DNA of 64,000 bases from Cellulomonas soli. Lineage in GTDB: Bacteria; Actinomycetota; Actinomycetes; Actinomycetales; Cellulomonadaceae. How positions within the stretch are numbered: position 1 is the first letter of the stretch; every line of letters starts with the position of its first letter. Position numbers and translations under genes: made by a program. The notes beneath the pieces are model-generated. The model was not told where the DNA came from, did not search any database, and saw only the letters and a program-made list of their open reading frames with translations. The stretch spans positions 3,906,001-3,970,000 of the forward strand of contig NZ_JACBZJ010000001.1 of NCBI RefSeq assembly GCF_013409305.1, in the 5' to 3' direction. Below are positions 27,900 to 36,472 of this stretch, piece after piece.

Positions 27900-27905
27900 G
27901 GCGGA

Positions 27906-27911
27906 AGCCTA
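27906..27911 (-). promoter_or_regulatory. -10 (TAGGCT) of leaderless mshC
   Basis: Six bases separate the hexamer from the mshC GTG. On the opposite strand GACAAT (27949-27954) is six bases before the corA GTG, giving two back-to-back leaderless promoters. Confidence 0.5.
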
Positions 27912-27960
27912 ACCGCTCGTCGTCCCGCGGTCGGGGGGTGTCCGGGTCGACAATGCCCAG

Positions 27961-28992
27961 GTGGAACGGGTGACGGTGCTGGGGCACGACGGATGGTCCG
28001 ACGAGGCCGACGCCGCGGGCGCGCGATCGACCGAGCAGGGCGGGGGCCGCCGTCCCGCCGGGCGACGCTCCGCGCACGACGCCCGGTGGATCGCCCTGGA
28101 CGACGGGGCGGACATGGTCGAGGCGGCACGCCGGCTCGACCTCGACGCGTCCGCGGTCGCCCTCCTCGAGCACCACGGTCCGGGCACGCCGTGGCTCGGC
28201 AGCCGCCACCCGGCGCGCGCCCGCGTCGAGCGCGCAGCGACCGGCGAGCTGCTGGTCGTCGTACCGACGCTCGCCTACGTCGAGCACTCCCGCGACGTGC
28301 TGACCGGCTCGTTGGCGTGCCTGGTGTGCGAGGACGTGACCCTGACGGTGGAGACCGGGCCGGGACGCGTCACCGAGCTCGCGGCCGAGAGGTTGACGCA
28401 GGGGCCGCCGATCGCGGACGAGGGCGCACGTCAGGTGCTCGCGGCCCTGGTGCTCGCTCTCGTGGCACGCGCCACGGACGTCGAGGTCTCGCTCGGCGAG
28501 GCGGTCGCCGAGACCGAACGTGCCGTGTTCAGCACCGTGCAGCCCGACGACCCGCTGCAGCTGATCTACGGCCTCAAGCGGGAGATCGCCGAGGCCCGCC
28601 GGTCGTTGGGCCCGGTCACGTCGGTCGTGCCCGACCTGGTCGCCGACGCGGAGGACGCCCGGGGCAGGCGGACGGTGCACCCGTGGCTGGCGCGCGTGCA
28701 GGTCGCGGTCGACCGGGTGGACCGCCACCTCGACACCCACGACTCGCTGCTTGCCGACATGCTCGAGGTGCATCTGGCCCAGGTCTCCGTGCGGCAGAAC
28801 GAGGACATGCGCAAGATCTCCGCGTGGGCGGCGATGATCGCGGTGCCCACGCTCGTCGCCGGCGTCTACGGCATGAACTTCCGGTTCATGCCCGAGCTCG
28901 GCTGGTCCATCGGCTACCCGCTGGCCGTGCTCGGCATGGGTGCCGCGTGCCTGGTGCTGTACCGCCTGTTCAAGCGGTCCGGCTGGCTCTGA
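27961..28992 (+). CDS. corA: CorA-family divalent-cation transporter
   Basis: A 343-residue protein with a soluble funnel domain, a long helix (about residues 220-290), and two C-terminal membrane helices. The YGMNF signature is at the end of the first membrane helix, as in Mg2+/Co2+ channels. A His-rich stalk segment (DRHLDTHD) precedes it. The acidic motif after GMN is short. The N terminus (about 35 residues, Gly/Arg-rich) is poorly conserved. The GTG at 27961 is six bases after GACAAT and has no Shine-Dalgarno sequence. Confidence 0.88.
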   Translation: MERVTVLGHDGWSDEADAAGARSTEQGGGRRPAGRRSAHDARWIALDDGADMVEAARRLDLDASAVALLEHHGPGTPWLGSRHPARARVERAATGELLVVVPTLAYVEHSRDVLTGSLACLVCEDVTLTVETGPGRVTELAAERLTQGPPIADEGARQVLAALVLALVARATDVEVSLGEAVAETERAVFSTVQPDDPLQLIYGLKREIAEARRSLGPVTSVVPDLVADAEDARGRRTVHPWLARVQVAVDRVDRHLDTHDSLLADMLEVHLAQVSVRQNEDMRKISAWAAMIAVPTLVAGVYGMNFRFMPELGWSIGYPLAVLGMGAACLVLYRLFKRSGWL

Positions 28993-29004
28993 GCCAGGCC
29001 CCGC

Positions 29005-29907
29005 TCAGGACGCCGGGACGGCGGACGTCGCCTCGAGCGTGCCCGTGAGCAGCAGCACCACGACGAGCGCCGCGAGCCCGAGCCGGTACCAGACGAACGG
29101 CCGGTAGCTGTACGTCGAGACGATCTTGAGGAACGCGATGATCACGACGTACCCGACGAGGAACGCGACGACCGTCGCCAGGAGGGTGACCCCCAGGCCG
29201 GGGGTTCCTGCGGTGCCGAAGTCGCCGAAGCTCGACGCGAGCTGGAAGAGCCCCGAACCGAACACCGCCGGGATCGCCAGCAGGAACGAGTACCGGGCCG
29301 CGGCCTCGCGCGTGTAGCCCATGAGCAGGCCACCGGTGATGGTGCCGCCCGAACGGGAGACGCCGGGGATCAGCGCGAGCGCCTGCCACAGCCCGAACTT
29401 CACGGCGTCGCGCGGTGCGAGCTGGGCGAGGGTCTTGCGCTGCGCGGCACGCTTGTCGGCCCACCCGAGCAGCAGGCCGAAGGCCGTCAGCGTCAGGACG
29501 ATCAGCCACAGGTTGCGGAACGGCGCCTCGATCGCGTCCTTGAACAGCAGACCGAGGAAGACGATCGGCACGCTGCCCAGCGCGATGAACCAGGCCATGA
29601 GCGCCTCGTGGTCGGCGACCCGCCCGACGGGCATGCCCAGACGCGAGCGCAGGTCGGTTCCGAGGTCTCCGCGGACCGCCCGCCACCACGAGGTGCAGAT
29701 CGAGGCGATGTCGCGACGGAAGTAGAGGAGCACGGCGCTCTCGGTGCCGAGCTGGGTGATCGCGGTGAACGCCGCGCCCGGGTCGGCCGAGCCGATGAGC
29801 TCCCCGACGATGCGCAGGTGCGCGCTGGAGGAGACGGGCAGGAACTCCGTCAGTCCCTGCACCAGTCCGAGGACGATCGCTTCACCTGCACCCATGCCCG
29901 AGGTCAC
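29005..29907 (-). CDS. uppP: Undecaprenyl-diphosphate phosphatase
   Basis: This 300-residue membrane enzyme recycles the lipid carrier of cell-wall synthesis by removing a phosphate from undecaprenyl diphosphate. GLVQGLTEFLPVSSSAHLRI is the catalytic Glu-rich motif and PGVSRSGGTITGGLLMG the second active-site motif. About eight membrane segments are present. The GTG at 29907 is used because TATCGT lies eight bases upstream; ATG at 29895 is an alternative. It converges on the corA gene, with 12 bp between the two coding ends. Confidence 0.94.
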   Translation of the reverse strand: MTSGMGAGEAIVLGLVQGLTEFLPVSSSAHLRIVGELIGSADPGAAFTAITQLGTESAVLLYFRRDIASICTSWWRAVRGDLGTDLRSRLGMPVGRVADHEALMAWFIALGSVPIVFLGLLFKDAIEAPFRNLWLIVLTLTAFGLLLGWADKRAAQRKTLAQLAPRDAVKFGLWQALALIPGVSRSGGTITGGLLMGYTREAAARYSFLLAIPAVFGSGLFQLASSFGDFGTAGTPGLGVTLLATVVAFLVGYVVIIAFLKIVSTYSYRPFVWYRLGLAALVVVLLLTGTLEATSAVPAS

Positions 29908-30015
29908 GAGCGGCAACGATAGCCGCCAGCCCGGCCCGACCTGCACCGGTTCGCGAAGCAGCGCCCATCCGCGCTGCGCTCGTGCGCGCAGGACCGGGCA
30001 CTACTGTTGCGGACC

Positions 30016-30978
30016 ATGGAGCTCAGGCACGTGGGACGCAGCGGACTGCGGGTGTCCCGCCTCGGCCTCGGCACGATGACCTGGAGCCGTGACACCGATC
30101 CGCACGAGGCCTCCGAGCTGTTGCGCGACTTCGTGGACGCAGGCGGCACGCTCCTGGACACCTCGGCCTCGTACGCCGACGGCGGCGCCGAGGAGCTGGT
30201 CGGTGCGCTCCTGGGAGACGTCGTCCCTCGCGAGGACGTCGTCCTGTGCACCAAGGCGGGTGTGCGGCGCACCGAGGCCGGCGGGGTCGTCGACGCCTCG
30301 CGGGGCAACCTGCTGAGCACGCTCGACGCCTCGCTGCGACGGCTGGGCACCGATCACGTGGACGTCTGGCTCGTGCAGTCGCCGGATCCGCGCACGCCGT
30401 TGGAGGAGACCGTGCACGCCCTCCGGCTGGCCGTGAGCACCGGGCGTGCGCGCTACGTCGGGCTCTCGAACCACCCCGGCTGGCAGGTGGCCCGCGCAGC
30501 GACGCTCCTGGACCACGAGGTGGGCCTGGGTGCGGTGCAGGCGGAGTACTCGCTGCTGCAGCGCGGGATCGAGCGTGAGGTCGCCCCGGCCGCGACCGCG
30601 CTCGGTGCGGGCCTGCTCGCCTGGTCGCCGCTGGGCCGCGGGGTGCTCACCGGCAAGTACCGCCGGACGATCCCGGCGGACTCCCGCGCGGCCTCCCCGC
30701 ACCTGGCCGGGTTCGTCCAGCCGTACCTGACGCGCGGCTCGGCCGCGGTCGTCGAGGCCGTCGTCACGGCTGCCGAGGGGCTCGAGCGCTCGCCGCTGGA
30801 GGTGGCACTCGCCTGGGTGCGCGATCGGCCCGGCATCAGCTCGTCGATCGTCGGCGCGCGGACGGCGGCCCAGCTGCGCGGTTCGCTGGCCGCCGAGGAC
30901 CTCGTGCTGCCGGTCGAGATCCGCCGGGCGCTCGACGAGGTGAGCGCCCCGGCGCTCGGCTATCCCGAGCGCTTCTGA
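30016..30978 (+). CDS. Aldo/keto reductase
   Basis: A 320-residue NADPH-dependent TIM-barrel oxidoreductase. GRSGLRVSRLGLGTMTW opens the barrel. The catalytic tetrad is visible as Asp and Tyr in LLDTSASYADGGAEE, Lys in LCTKAGV, and an atypical Gln in WLVQSPDP where His is usual. GLSNHPGWQ and SSIVGARTAAQL are cofactor-binding segments. The substrate is unknown. TACTGT lies eight bases before the ATG and there is no ribosome binding site. Confidence 0.9.
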   Translation: MELRHVGRSGLRVSRLGLGTMTWSRDTDPHEASELLRDFVDAGGTLLDTSASYADGGAEELVGALLGDVVPREDVVLCTKAGVRRTEAGGVVDASRGNLLSTLDASLRRLGTDHVDVWLVQSPDPRTPLEETVHALRLAVSTGRARYVGLSNHPGWQVARAATLLDHEVGLGAVQAEYSLLQRGIEREVAPAATALGAGLLAWSPLGRGVLTGKYRRTIPADSRAASPHLAGFVQPYLTRGSAAVVEAVVTAAEGLERSPLEVALAWVRDRPGISSSIVGARTAAQLRGSLAAEDLVLPVEIRRALDEVSAPALGYPERF

Positions 30979-31020
30979 ACGCCTCTGGGCCCGACGGCCG
31001 GCTCGCGCCCTCCGGTGGCG

Positions 31021-31359
31021 TCAGCGGCTGGTGAGCCCGGTCGGCTCGTCCGCGAGGTCCCCGTCGTCGTAGTCGTCGTCGAGCTCGTCCTCGCCCTCGG
31101 CCACCCAGTCCTCGCCCTCGTCCTCGGCGTCCTCGTCATCCCTGTCCTCGTCGTCGTCCTCCTCGGCGAGGTAGAACGGCGTGGCCTCACCGTGCACGGT
31201 GCCGAGCGCGTCGTCGTACACCTCGAACGCGTCGGCGAGCACGTCGTAGGCGTCGTCGACCGCGGGGTCGTCCTCGCCGTGCCGGGCGGCCACGGCGTTG
31301 TAGTGCGCCTCGAGGGCGGCGATCAGGCGGTCCAGCGCGGCACGCGGGTCGACGGTCAT
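31021..31359 (-). CDS. Small protein with highly acidic C terminus
   Basis: A 112-residue protein of unknown function. The first 60 residues are a predicted helical domain (RAALDRLIAALEAHYNAVAA, DDAYDVLADAFEVYDDAL). The second half is dominated by Asp and Glu runs. Related short proteins occur in actinobacteria but no family function is known to me. TACGGT is six bases before the ATG at 31359, so it is probably leaderless. It converges on the aldo/keto reductase. Confidence 0.75.
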   Translation of the reverse strand: MTVDPRAALDRLIAALEAHYNAVAARHGEDDPAVDDAYDVLADAFEVYDDALGTVHGEATPFYLAEEDDDEDRDDEDAEDEGEDWVAEGEDELDDDYDDGDLADEPTGLTSR

Positions 31360-31460
31360 GCGACGACCGTAGCGCCGCGCGGGGCACAATGGCACAGCGA
31401 TACCGCCCCGGTCGGGCGGGATGTGACGGGCGGTACACCGCGACGTGGACGGGGTGAGCG

Positions 31461-31709
31461 ATGGCGGACGGGGCGAAGCGGACGAACCGCAGCGACTGGC
31501 GTGAGCAGGGCGGCCAGTACGAGTACCGGGTGCTCACCATCGGGCGCTCGACCAGTCGCAACGACGCGCGGCGGATGCTCACCGAGGAGGCCGAGTACGG
31601 CCGCTGGGAGCTGGCGCGCACGCGGCTGTACGCGGGCGGCGAGCGCAAGGTGTGGCTGCGGCGGCGGATCATCCGGGTGCGCAGCACCCTGTCCGACGCC
31701 CTGGGCTGA
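31461..31709 (+). CDS. DUF5703 family protein
   Basis: An 82-residue basic protein. YEYRVLTIGRSTSRNDARR, EEAEYGRWELARTRLY and RRRIIRVR are the family's conserved blocks. It is widespread in actinobacteria and its function is unknown. A hairpin just downstream should end its transcript. Confidence 0.85.
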   Translation: MADGAKRTNRSDWREQGGQYEYRVLTIGRSTSRNDARRMLTEEAEYGRWELARTRLYAGGERKVWLRRRIIRVRSTLSDALG

Positions 31710-31714
31710 CCCCC

Positions 31715-31748
31715 GGCGCCTGCTGACAGGCGCCCGTCAGCAGGCGCC
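31715..31748. terminator. Bidirectional hairpin between DUF5703 and M20 genes
   Basis: Perfect 13-bp arms at 31715-31727 and 31736-31748 with an 8-nt loop, between convergent genes. Partial copies of the arm sequence continue to about 31760. There is no U tract, as usual for terminators in GC-rich actinobacteria. Confidence 0.75.
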
Positions 31749-31764
31749 TGTCAGCAGGTGCTGA

Positions 31765-33129
31765 TCAGTAGGTGCTGAGCAGCCGGTCCAGCACCCGCGT
31801 CCCGAATGCCAGGGCGTCGACGGGCACCCGCTCGTCCACGCCGTGGAACATGCCGGCGAAGTCCAGGTCGGCGGGCAGCCGCAGCGGCGCGAAGCCGTAG
31901 CCGACGATCCCCAGCTGCGACAGCGACTTGTTGTCCGTGCCGCCCGAGAGCGTGTAGGGCAGCACGGCCGCGCCCGGGTCCTCCGCGACGAGCGAGTCGA
32001 CCATGGCGTCCACCAGGGAGCCGGTGAAAGGCACCTCGAGCGCGGTGTCCCGGTGGATGTGCTCGACGCGCACGTGCGGGCCCACGAGCTCGGCGACCGT
32101 CGCGTCGAACTGCGCCTCCTGGCCGGGCAGGAACCGGCCGTCGATCGCGGCCTGCGCCTGACCGGGGATGACGTTCGCCTTGTACCCGGCCGTCAGCTGC
32201 GTGGGGTTCGTGGTGTTGCGCAGCGTCGCGCCGACGAACCGGGAGGCCGGGCCGAGCGCGGCGACGAGCCGGTCGACGCCGGCGGGGTCCTCGGGGTCGA
32301 ACGGCAGCCCGGTCAGGGCTGAGACACCCTCGAGCAGCGCACGCACGGTCGGGGTCAGGTGCAGCGGCCAGGCGTACCGGCCGAGCCGCGCCACGGCCTC
32401 CGCGAGGTGCGTCACGGCGTTGTCGTCGTTGACCTGGCTGCCGTGCCCGGCCCGCCCGTCGGCGAGCAGCCGCAGCCACGCCAGGCCCTTCTCGGCTGTC
32501 TGCACCAGGTACGCCCGCCGCCCGCCGACCTCGACGGAGAAGCCGCCGACCTCGCTGATGGCCTCCGTCGCCCCCTCGAACAGCTCGGGTCGGTGGTCGA
32601 CGACCCAGTGGGCGCCGTAGGTGCCACCGGCCTCCTCGTCGGCGAACATCGCGACGACCACGTCGCGCGCCGGACGGCGACCCTCACGGGCCATCTGCCG
32701 CACGACCGCGAGGATCATCGCGTCCATGTCCTTCATGTCGACCGCGCCGCGACCCCACAGCAGGCCGTCGGTGACCTCGGCGGCGAACGGGTCGACGGTC
32801 CAGTCCTCGGCGCGGGCCGGGACGACGTCGAGGTGCCCGTGCAGCACGAGCGCGGGCTTGGACGGGTCGGCACCGGCGAGCCGGGTGACCAGGTTGGTGC
32901 GACCCGGTGCGCTCTCGAAGACCTCGACGTCCAGGCCGACCTCGGTGAGCAGCCCGGCGACGTGCTCGGTGGCCGCCCGCTCCCCCGGCCCGGTGTTGTC
33001 GCCGTAGTTCGAGGTGTCGAACCGGATCAGGTCGCGGCACAGGCCGAGGACCTCGTCCTCGGCGGTCACGGCGGTGGGCACGGCGGAGGGCACGGCAGAA
33101 GGCACGGCGGCAACGGGCTCGGAGGGCAT
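31765..33129 (-). CDS. M20-family metallopeptidase
   Basis: A 454-residue zinc aminoacylase/dipeptidase-like enzyme. LVLHGHLDVVPA has the first zinc His and catalytic Asp, WGRGAVDMKDM the bridging Asp, FADEEAGG the catalytic Glu, and SGGTDNKSL plus FHGVDERVP the later ligands. A lid/dimerisation domain lies at about 210-340. The N terminus has three repeated AVPSAVP units. ATG at 33129 lies seven bases after TACGGT; the GGAGG between them would then not be transcribed. M. tuberculosis Rv2141c is a relative. Confidence 0.92.
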   Translation of the reverse strand: MPSEPVAAVPSAVPSAVPTAVTAEDEVLGLCRDLIRFDTSNYGDNTGPGERAATEHVAGLLTEVGLDVEVFESAPGRTNLVTRLAGADPSKPALVLHGHLDVVPARAEDWTVDPFAAEVTDGLLWGRGAVDMKDMDAMILAVVRQMAREGRRPARDVVVAMFADEEAGGTYGAHWVVDHRPELFEGATEAISEVGGFSVEVGGRRAYLVQTAEKGLAWLRLLADGRAGHGSQVNDDNAVTHLAEAVARLGRYAWPLHLTPTVRALLEGVSALTGLPFDPEDPAGVDRLVAALGPASRFVGATLRNTTNPTQLTAGYKANVIPGQAQAAIDGRFLPGQEAQFDATVAELVGPHVRVEHIHRDTALEVPFTGSLVDAMVDSLVAEDPGAAVLPYTLSGGTDNKSLSQLGIVGYGFAPLRLPADLDFAGMFHGVDERVPVDALAFGTRVLDRLLSTY

Positions 33130-33198
33130 GACCTCCACCGTACCCGCAGGTCATCGCCGAGCCACGGGACGCCCGTGACGGACCACGGGGCGAGACAC

Positions 33199-33240
33199 GT
33201 GCGGCCCGACGCGTGCCCTGGGCACCACGTCGGGCCGCAC
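33199..33240 (-). terminator. Hairpin downstream of the M3 peptidase gene
   Basis: Perfect 13-bp arms at 33199-33211 and 33228-33240, with a further inner stem (GTGCC with GGCAC). It follows the stop of the M3 gene by 11 bases and should end the epimerase-M3 transcript. Confidence 0.8.
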
Positions 33241-33251
33241 GGGCACGTGGG

Positions 33252-35357
33252 TCAGCCTGCCTGCGACCCGGTCAGACCGCGGCGCACGAGCAGCGGGTCG
33301 ATCCGCGGGTCGCGTCCACGCAGGTCGCGGAACGCGTCCATCGGGTCGAGCGAGCCGCCGCGCGAGAGCAGCTTCGCGCGGAACGCGTCGCCGTTCGCGC
33401 GCAGCAGACCGCCGTTCTCCTCGAACCACGTGACCGTGTCGGCGTCGAGCACCTCGGACCAGATGTAGGAGTAGTAGCCGGCCGAGTACCCGCCACCGAA
33501 GACATGGTTGAAGTAGGTCGTGCGGTACCGGGGCGGCACGGGGGCGAACGCGACCCCTGCCCGCTCGAGCGCGGCGGCCTCGAACGCCAGCACGTCCTCG
33601 ACGTCGGTGGGCACGTCCTGCGGCGCGAGCCGGTACCAGGCCTGGTCGAGCAGGGCGGCCGCCAGGTACTCCGTCGTCGCGAAGCCCTCGCCGTCCTGGC
33701 GTGCGGCCAGCAGCGTGTCGACCCACTGCGCGGGCATGGGTTCGCCCGTGCGGTGGTGCACGGCGTACGAGCGCAGGATCGTCGGGTCCCAGGCCCACAT
33801 CTCGTTGACCTGCGAGGGGAACTCGACGAAGTCGCGCGGCACCTCGGTGCCCGACTGCGAGGGGTAGCGCACGTCGGAGAACAGGCCGTGCAGCGCGTGC
33901 CCGAACTCGTGGAACATCGTGATGACCTCGTCCCACGCCAGCAGCGTGGGCTCCCCCGCCGGCGGCTTGGGGATGTTGAGGTTGTTGACGACGACCGGCC
34001 GCTCGTCGAGCAGCGACGACTGGTCGACGAGGTTGTTCATCCACGCCCCGCCGCGCTTGGACTCCCGGGTCCAGTAGTCGCCGAGGAACAGGCCGAGGGC
34101 GCTGCCGTCGGCGTCGAAGACCTCGAAGACCCGCACGTCGGGGTGGTAGCCGACCAGGTCCTCACGCTCGACGAACGTCAGCCCGTACAGCAGGCCCGCG
34201 GCGCGGAACACGCCCTCGGTGAGCACCCGGTCGAGCTCGAGGTAGGGCCGCAGGAGCGCGTCGTCGAGCGAGCGGCGCTCCTTGCGGACCTGCTCGGCGT
34301 AGAAGGCCCAGTCCCAGGCCTCGAGCGTCGCACCCGGGTGGTCCTTCTCGAGGGCCTGTGTCAGGTCCACCGCCTCCTGACGGGCGTTCTCGACCGCGAC
34401 GGGCGCCAGGCGCCCGAGGATCGCCTCGACGGCCTCCGCCGTCCGGGCGGTGGCGTCCGCAGCGACGTAGGCGGCGTGGTGCTCGTAGCCGAGCAGGATC
34501 GCGCGTTCGGCGCGCAGCCGGACGAGCTCGAGGATCGTCGCGCGGGTGTCGTGCTCGTCGCCGGTCGCACCTCGACCGGCCGAGGCCCGCAGCACCCGCT
34601 CGCGCAGGCCGCGGTCGCGCAGTTGGACCAGCGGGCCCTGCTGCGTCGGAAGCTGCAGCTCGATGAGCCACGCCCCGGCGTGACCCCGGTCGGCCGCGGC
34701 CTGGGCGGCGGCGGCCCGGGCGTCGTCCGGCAGCCCGTCGAGCTCGGCCGGGTCGGTCACGAGCACGGCGGCGGCGTTCGCCCCGGCGAGCAGCTTGCGG
34801 CCGAACGCGGCCTCCAGGCTGGTGATCTGGCCGTTGAGCTCGCGCAGCCGGTCCTGCGCCGCGCCGTCCAGGCCGACACCGGCGCGCACGAACGCCGTGT
34901 GCTGGCGGTGCAGCAGCCAGGCGGTGTCGGCGGGCAGCTCCAGCTCGCCCGCCGCGACCTGCTGCTGCAGGGACTCCAGCCGGGCGAAGAGCCGCGCGTC
35001 GAGGTGGATCGCGTCGTCGTGCGCGGCCAGCAGCGGCGCGACCTGCTCCTCGATGTCCTCCAGGCCGGGCGTCGCATCCGAGCTGGACTGGTTGAAGAAC
35101 GCGGTGGCCGCCCGGTGCAGCAGGCGCCCGGAGCGCTCGAGCGCCTCCAACGTGTTCTCCACGGTGGCCGGGGACGGGTCGCTCGCCACGGCCTCGACCT
35201 GCGCGCGCTGCTCGGCCATCCCGGCCAGCAGCGCCGGCAGGTAGTGCTCCTCACGGATCGCGGTGAAGTCCGGCAGGCCGTACGGCAGCGTCGAGGGCTG
35301 CGCGAACGGGTTGGTCGGGTCGAGGGGTACGGGTGCGCCGGCGGCGATGGACGTCAT
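33252..35357 (-). CDS. M3A oligopeptidase (Dcp/PrlC-like)
   Basis: A 701-residue cytosolic zinc oligopeptidase. The zinc motif is TMFHEFGHALHGLFS, with the third ligand Glu in VEFPSQVNEMWAW. The largely helical N-terminal two thirds form the channel wall. SPYR-like substrate-binding Tyr and His residues occur in FNHVFGGGYSAGYYSYIW. It overlaps the epimerase stop by 4 bp (ATGA) and is therefore translated second. It probably degrades short peptides released by other proteases, which could include proteasome products. Confidence 0.94.
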   Translation of the reverse strand: MTSIAAGAPVPLDPTNPFAQPSTLPYGLPDFTAIREEHYLPALLAGMAEQRAQVEAVASDPSPATVENTLEALERSGRLLHRAATAFFNQSSSDATPGLEDIEEQVAPLLAAHDDAIHLDARLFARLESLQQQVAAGELELPADTAWLLHRQHTAFVRAGVGLDGAAQDRLRELNGQITSLEAAFGRKLLAGANAAAVLVTDPAELDGLPDDARAAAAQAAADRGHAGAWLIELQLPTQQGPLVQLRDRGLRERVLRASAGRGATGDEHDTRATILELVRLRAERAILLGYEHHAAYVAADATARTAEAVEAILGRLAPVAVENARQEAVDLTQALEKDHPGATLEAWDWAFYAEQVRKERRSLDDALLRPYLELDRVLTEGVFRAAGLLYGLTFVEREDLVGYHPDVRVFEVFDADGSALGLFLGDYWTRESKRGGAWMNNLVDQSSLLDERPVVVNNLNIPKPPAGEPTLLAWDEVITMFHEFGHALHGLFSDVRYPSQSGTEVPRDFVEFPSQVNEMWAWDPTILRSYAVHHRTGEPMPAQWVDTLLAARQDGEGFATTEYLAAALLDQAWYRLAPQDVPTDVEDVLAFEAAALERAGVAFAPVPPRYRTTYFNHVFGGGYSAGYYSYIWSEVLDADTVTWFEENGGLLRANGDAFRAKLLSRGGSLDPMDAFRDLRGRDPRIDPLLVRRGLTGSQAG

Positions 35358-36409
35358 GGCTCCATCATCGCCGAGCGCCCCTCGTGCGTGGCGAGCCACG
35401 CGTCCTCGGCCGCGTAGTCGAGGAACGGACCCATGGCCGCCTCCATCCGGGCGAAGCCGCCGAACGCCTCGCGCCAGTCCTCGACGCGGGACGCGACCGC
35501 CAGGAGGTCGTCGATCGCCGCGCCGACGCTCGCGCGGTAGCCGGGCAGGTCGGTGCACCCGAGCTCGTCCGCGGCGCGGGTGCCGTCGAGCACGACCGGC
35601 CCCGGCACGGACCACGGGGTCGCACCGACCGGACCGACGGGCGGCCCCGCGAACGTCACGGTGCGCGGGGCGTGGCCCAGGTGGGCCCCGACCGCGTCGG
35701 CGATCTCGGCCACGGTGAGTGCCTGCGGGTCGGCGGCGTTCAGGACACGGCGTCCCGGCCGTGCCGCGGCACGACGGACCAGCTCGCCGATCACCGCTGT
35801 CGACGTGGTCTGGAACCGGCTCGTGCCGTCGTAGGACAGGACCCGCACGCGCCGTCCGTCGAGCGCCTGCTTCACGAAGAGCCACTCGCGGGGCTGGACG
35901 CAGCCGGGGCCGTGCACCGCGCCGGGCCGCAGCACCGTCGCCGGGACGTCGGCGGCCGCGAGCCAGGCCTGCTCGAGCGCGACCTTGCCGGCGGCGTAGC
36001 CACCCCGGCCGGGCGCGACGGTCGGCTGGTCCTCGCCGATCGGGTCGGGGTACGTGCCGAACCGCTCGGTCTCGAAGCCGTCGCCGACCGCGTCGACGTA
36101 CACCGCGGCGCTGGAGACCACCACCGCCGAGCCGACCAGGTCGCGATGCGCGAGCACGCCCTCGGCGTCACGGTCGTCGAAGGCCACCACGTCGACGAGC
36201 ACGTCGACGCCGCCGCGCAGCGCCCGGGCGAGGGCGTCGGGCTCGCGGCGGTCGCCGACGACCGGTTCGGCGCCCCAGGAGCGCACGAGGGACCCGTGCC
36301 GCTCGCTGTCCCGGGTCAGGACCCGCACATCCCACCCGTCGGCCACGAGAGCGGCGACCGCCGCCCGACCGATCTGCCCGCTGCCACCGATGACCAGTGC
36401 TGTCGCCAT
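35354..36409 (-). CDS. NAD-dependent epimerase/dehydratase family protein
   Basis: A 351-residue extended-SDR protein. The nucleotide-binding motif is VIGGSGQIGRA, the catalytic Ser/Tyr region is VVSSAAVYVD with YAAGK as the YxxxK motif, and VLRPGAVHGPG is the substrate-loop region. The substrate is unknown. ATG at 36409 is six bases after TACCGT, which fits a leaderless start. First gene of a two-gene unit with the M3 peptidase. Confidence 0.85.
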   Translation of the reverse strand: MATALVIGGSGQIGRAAVAALVADGWDVRVLTRDSERHGSLVRSWGAEPVVGDRREPDALARALRGGVDVLVDVVAFDDRDAEGVLAHRDLVGSAVVVSSAAVYVDAVGDGFETERFGTYPDPIGEDQPTVAPGRGGYAAGKVALEQAWLAAADVPATVLRPGAVHGPGCVQPREWLFVKQALDGRRVRVLSYDGTSRFQTTSTAVIGELVRRAAARPGRRVLNAADPQALTVAEIADAVGAHLGHAPRTVTFAGPPVGPVGATPWSVPGPVVLDGTRAADELGCTDLPGYRASVGAAIDDLLAVASRVEDWREAFGGFARMEAAMGPFLDYAAEDAWLATHEGRSAMMEP

Positions 36410-36472
36410 GGGCCGACGGTAGGGGCACGACCGGCGGGCGGCACCGGGTTCTGCCGTGGGCAGACCTGCCGG

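Noticed and set aside
33213..35417. Long plus-strand open frame opposite the M3 peptidase
   Set aside because: Antisense shadow with biased composition and no motifs; the peptidase on the minus strand is unambiguous.
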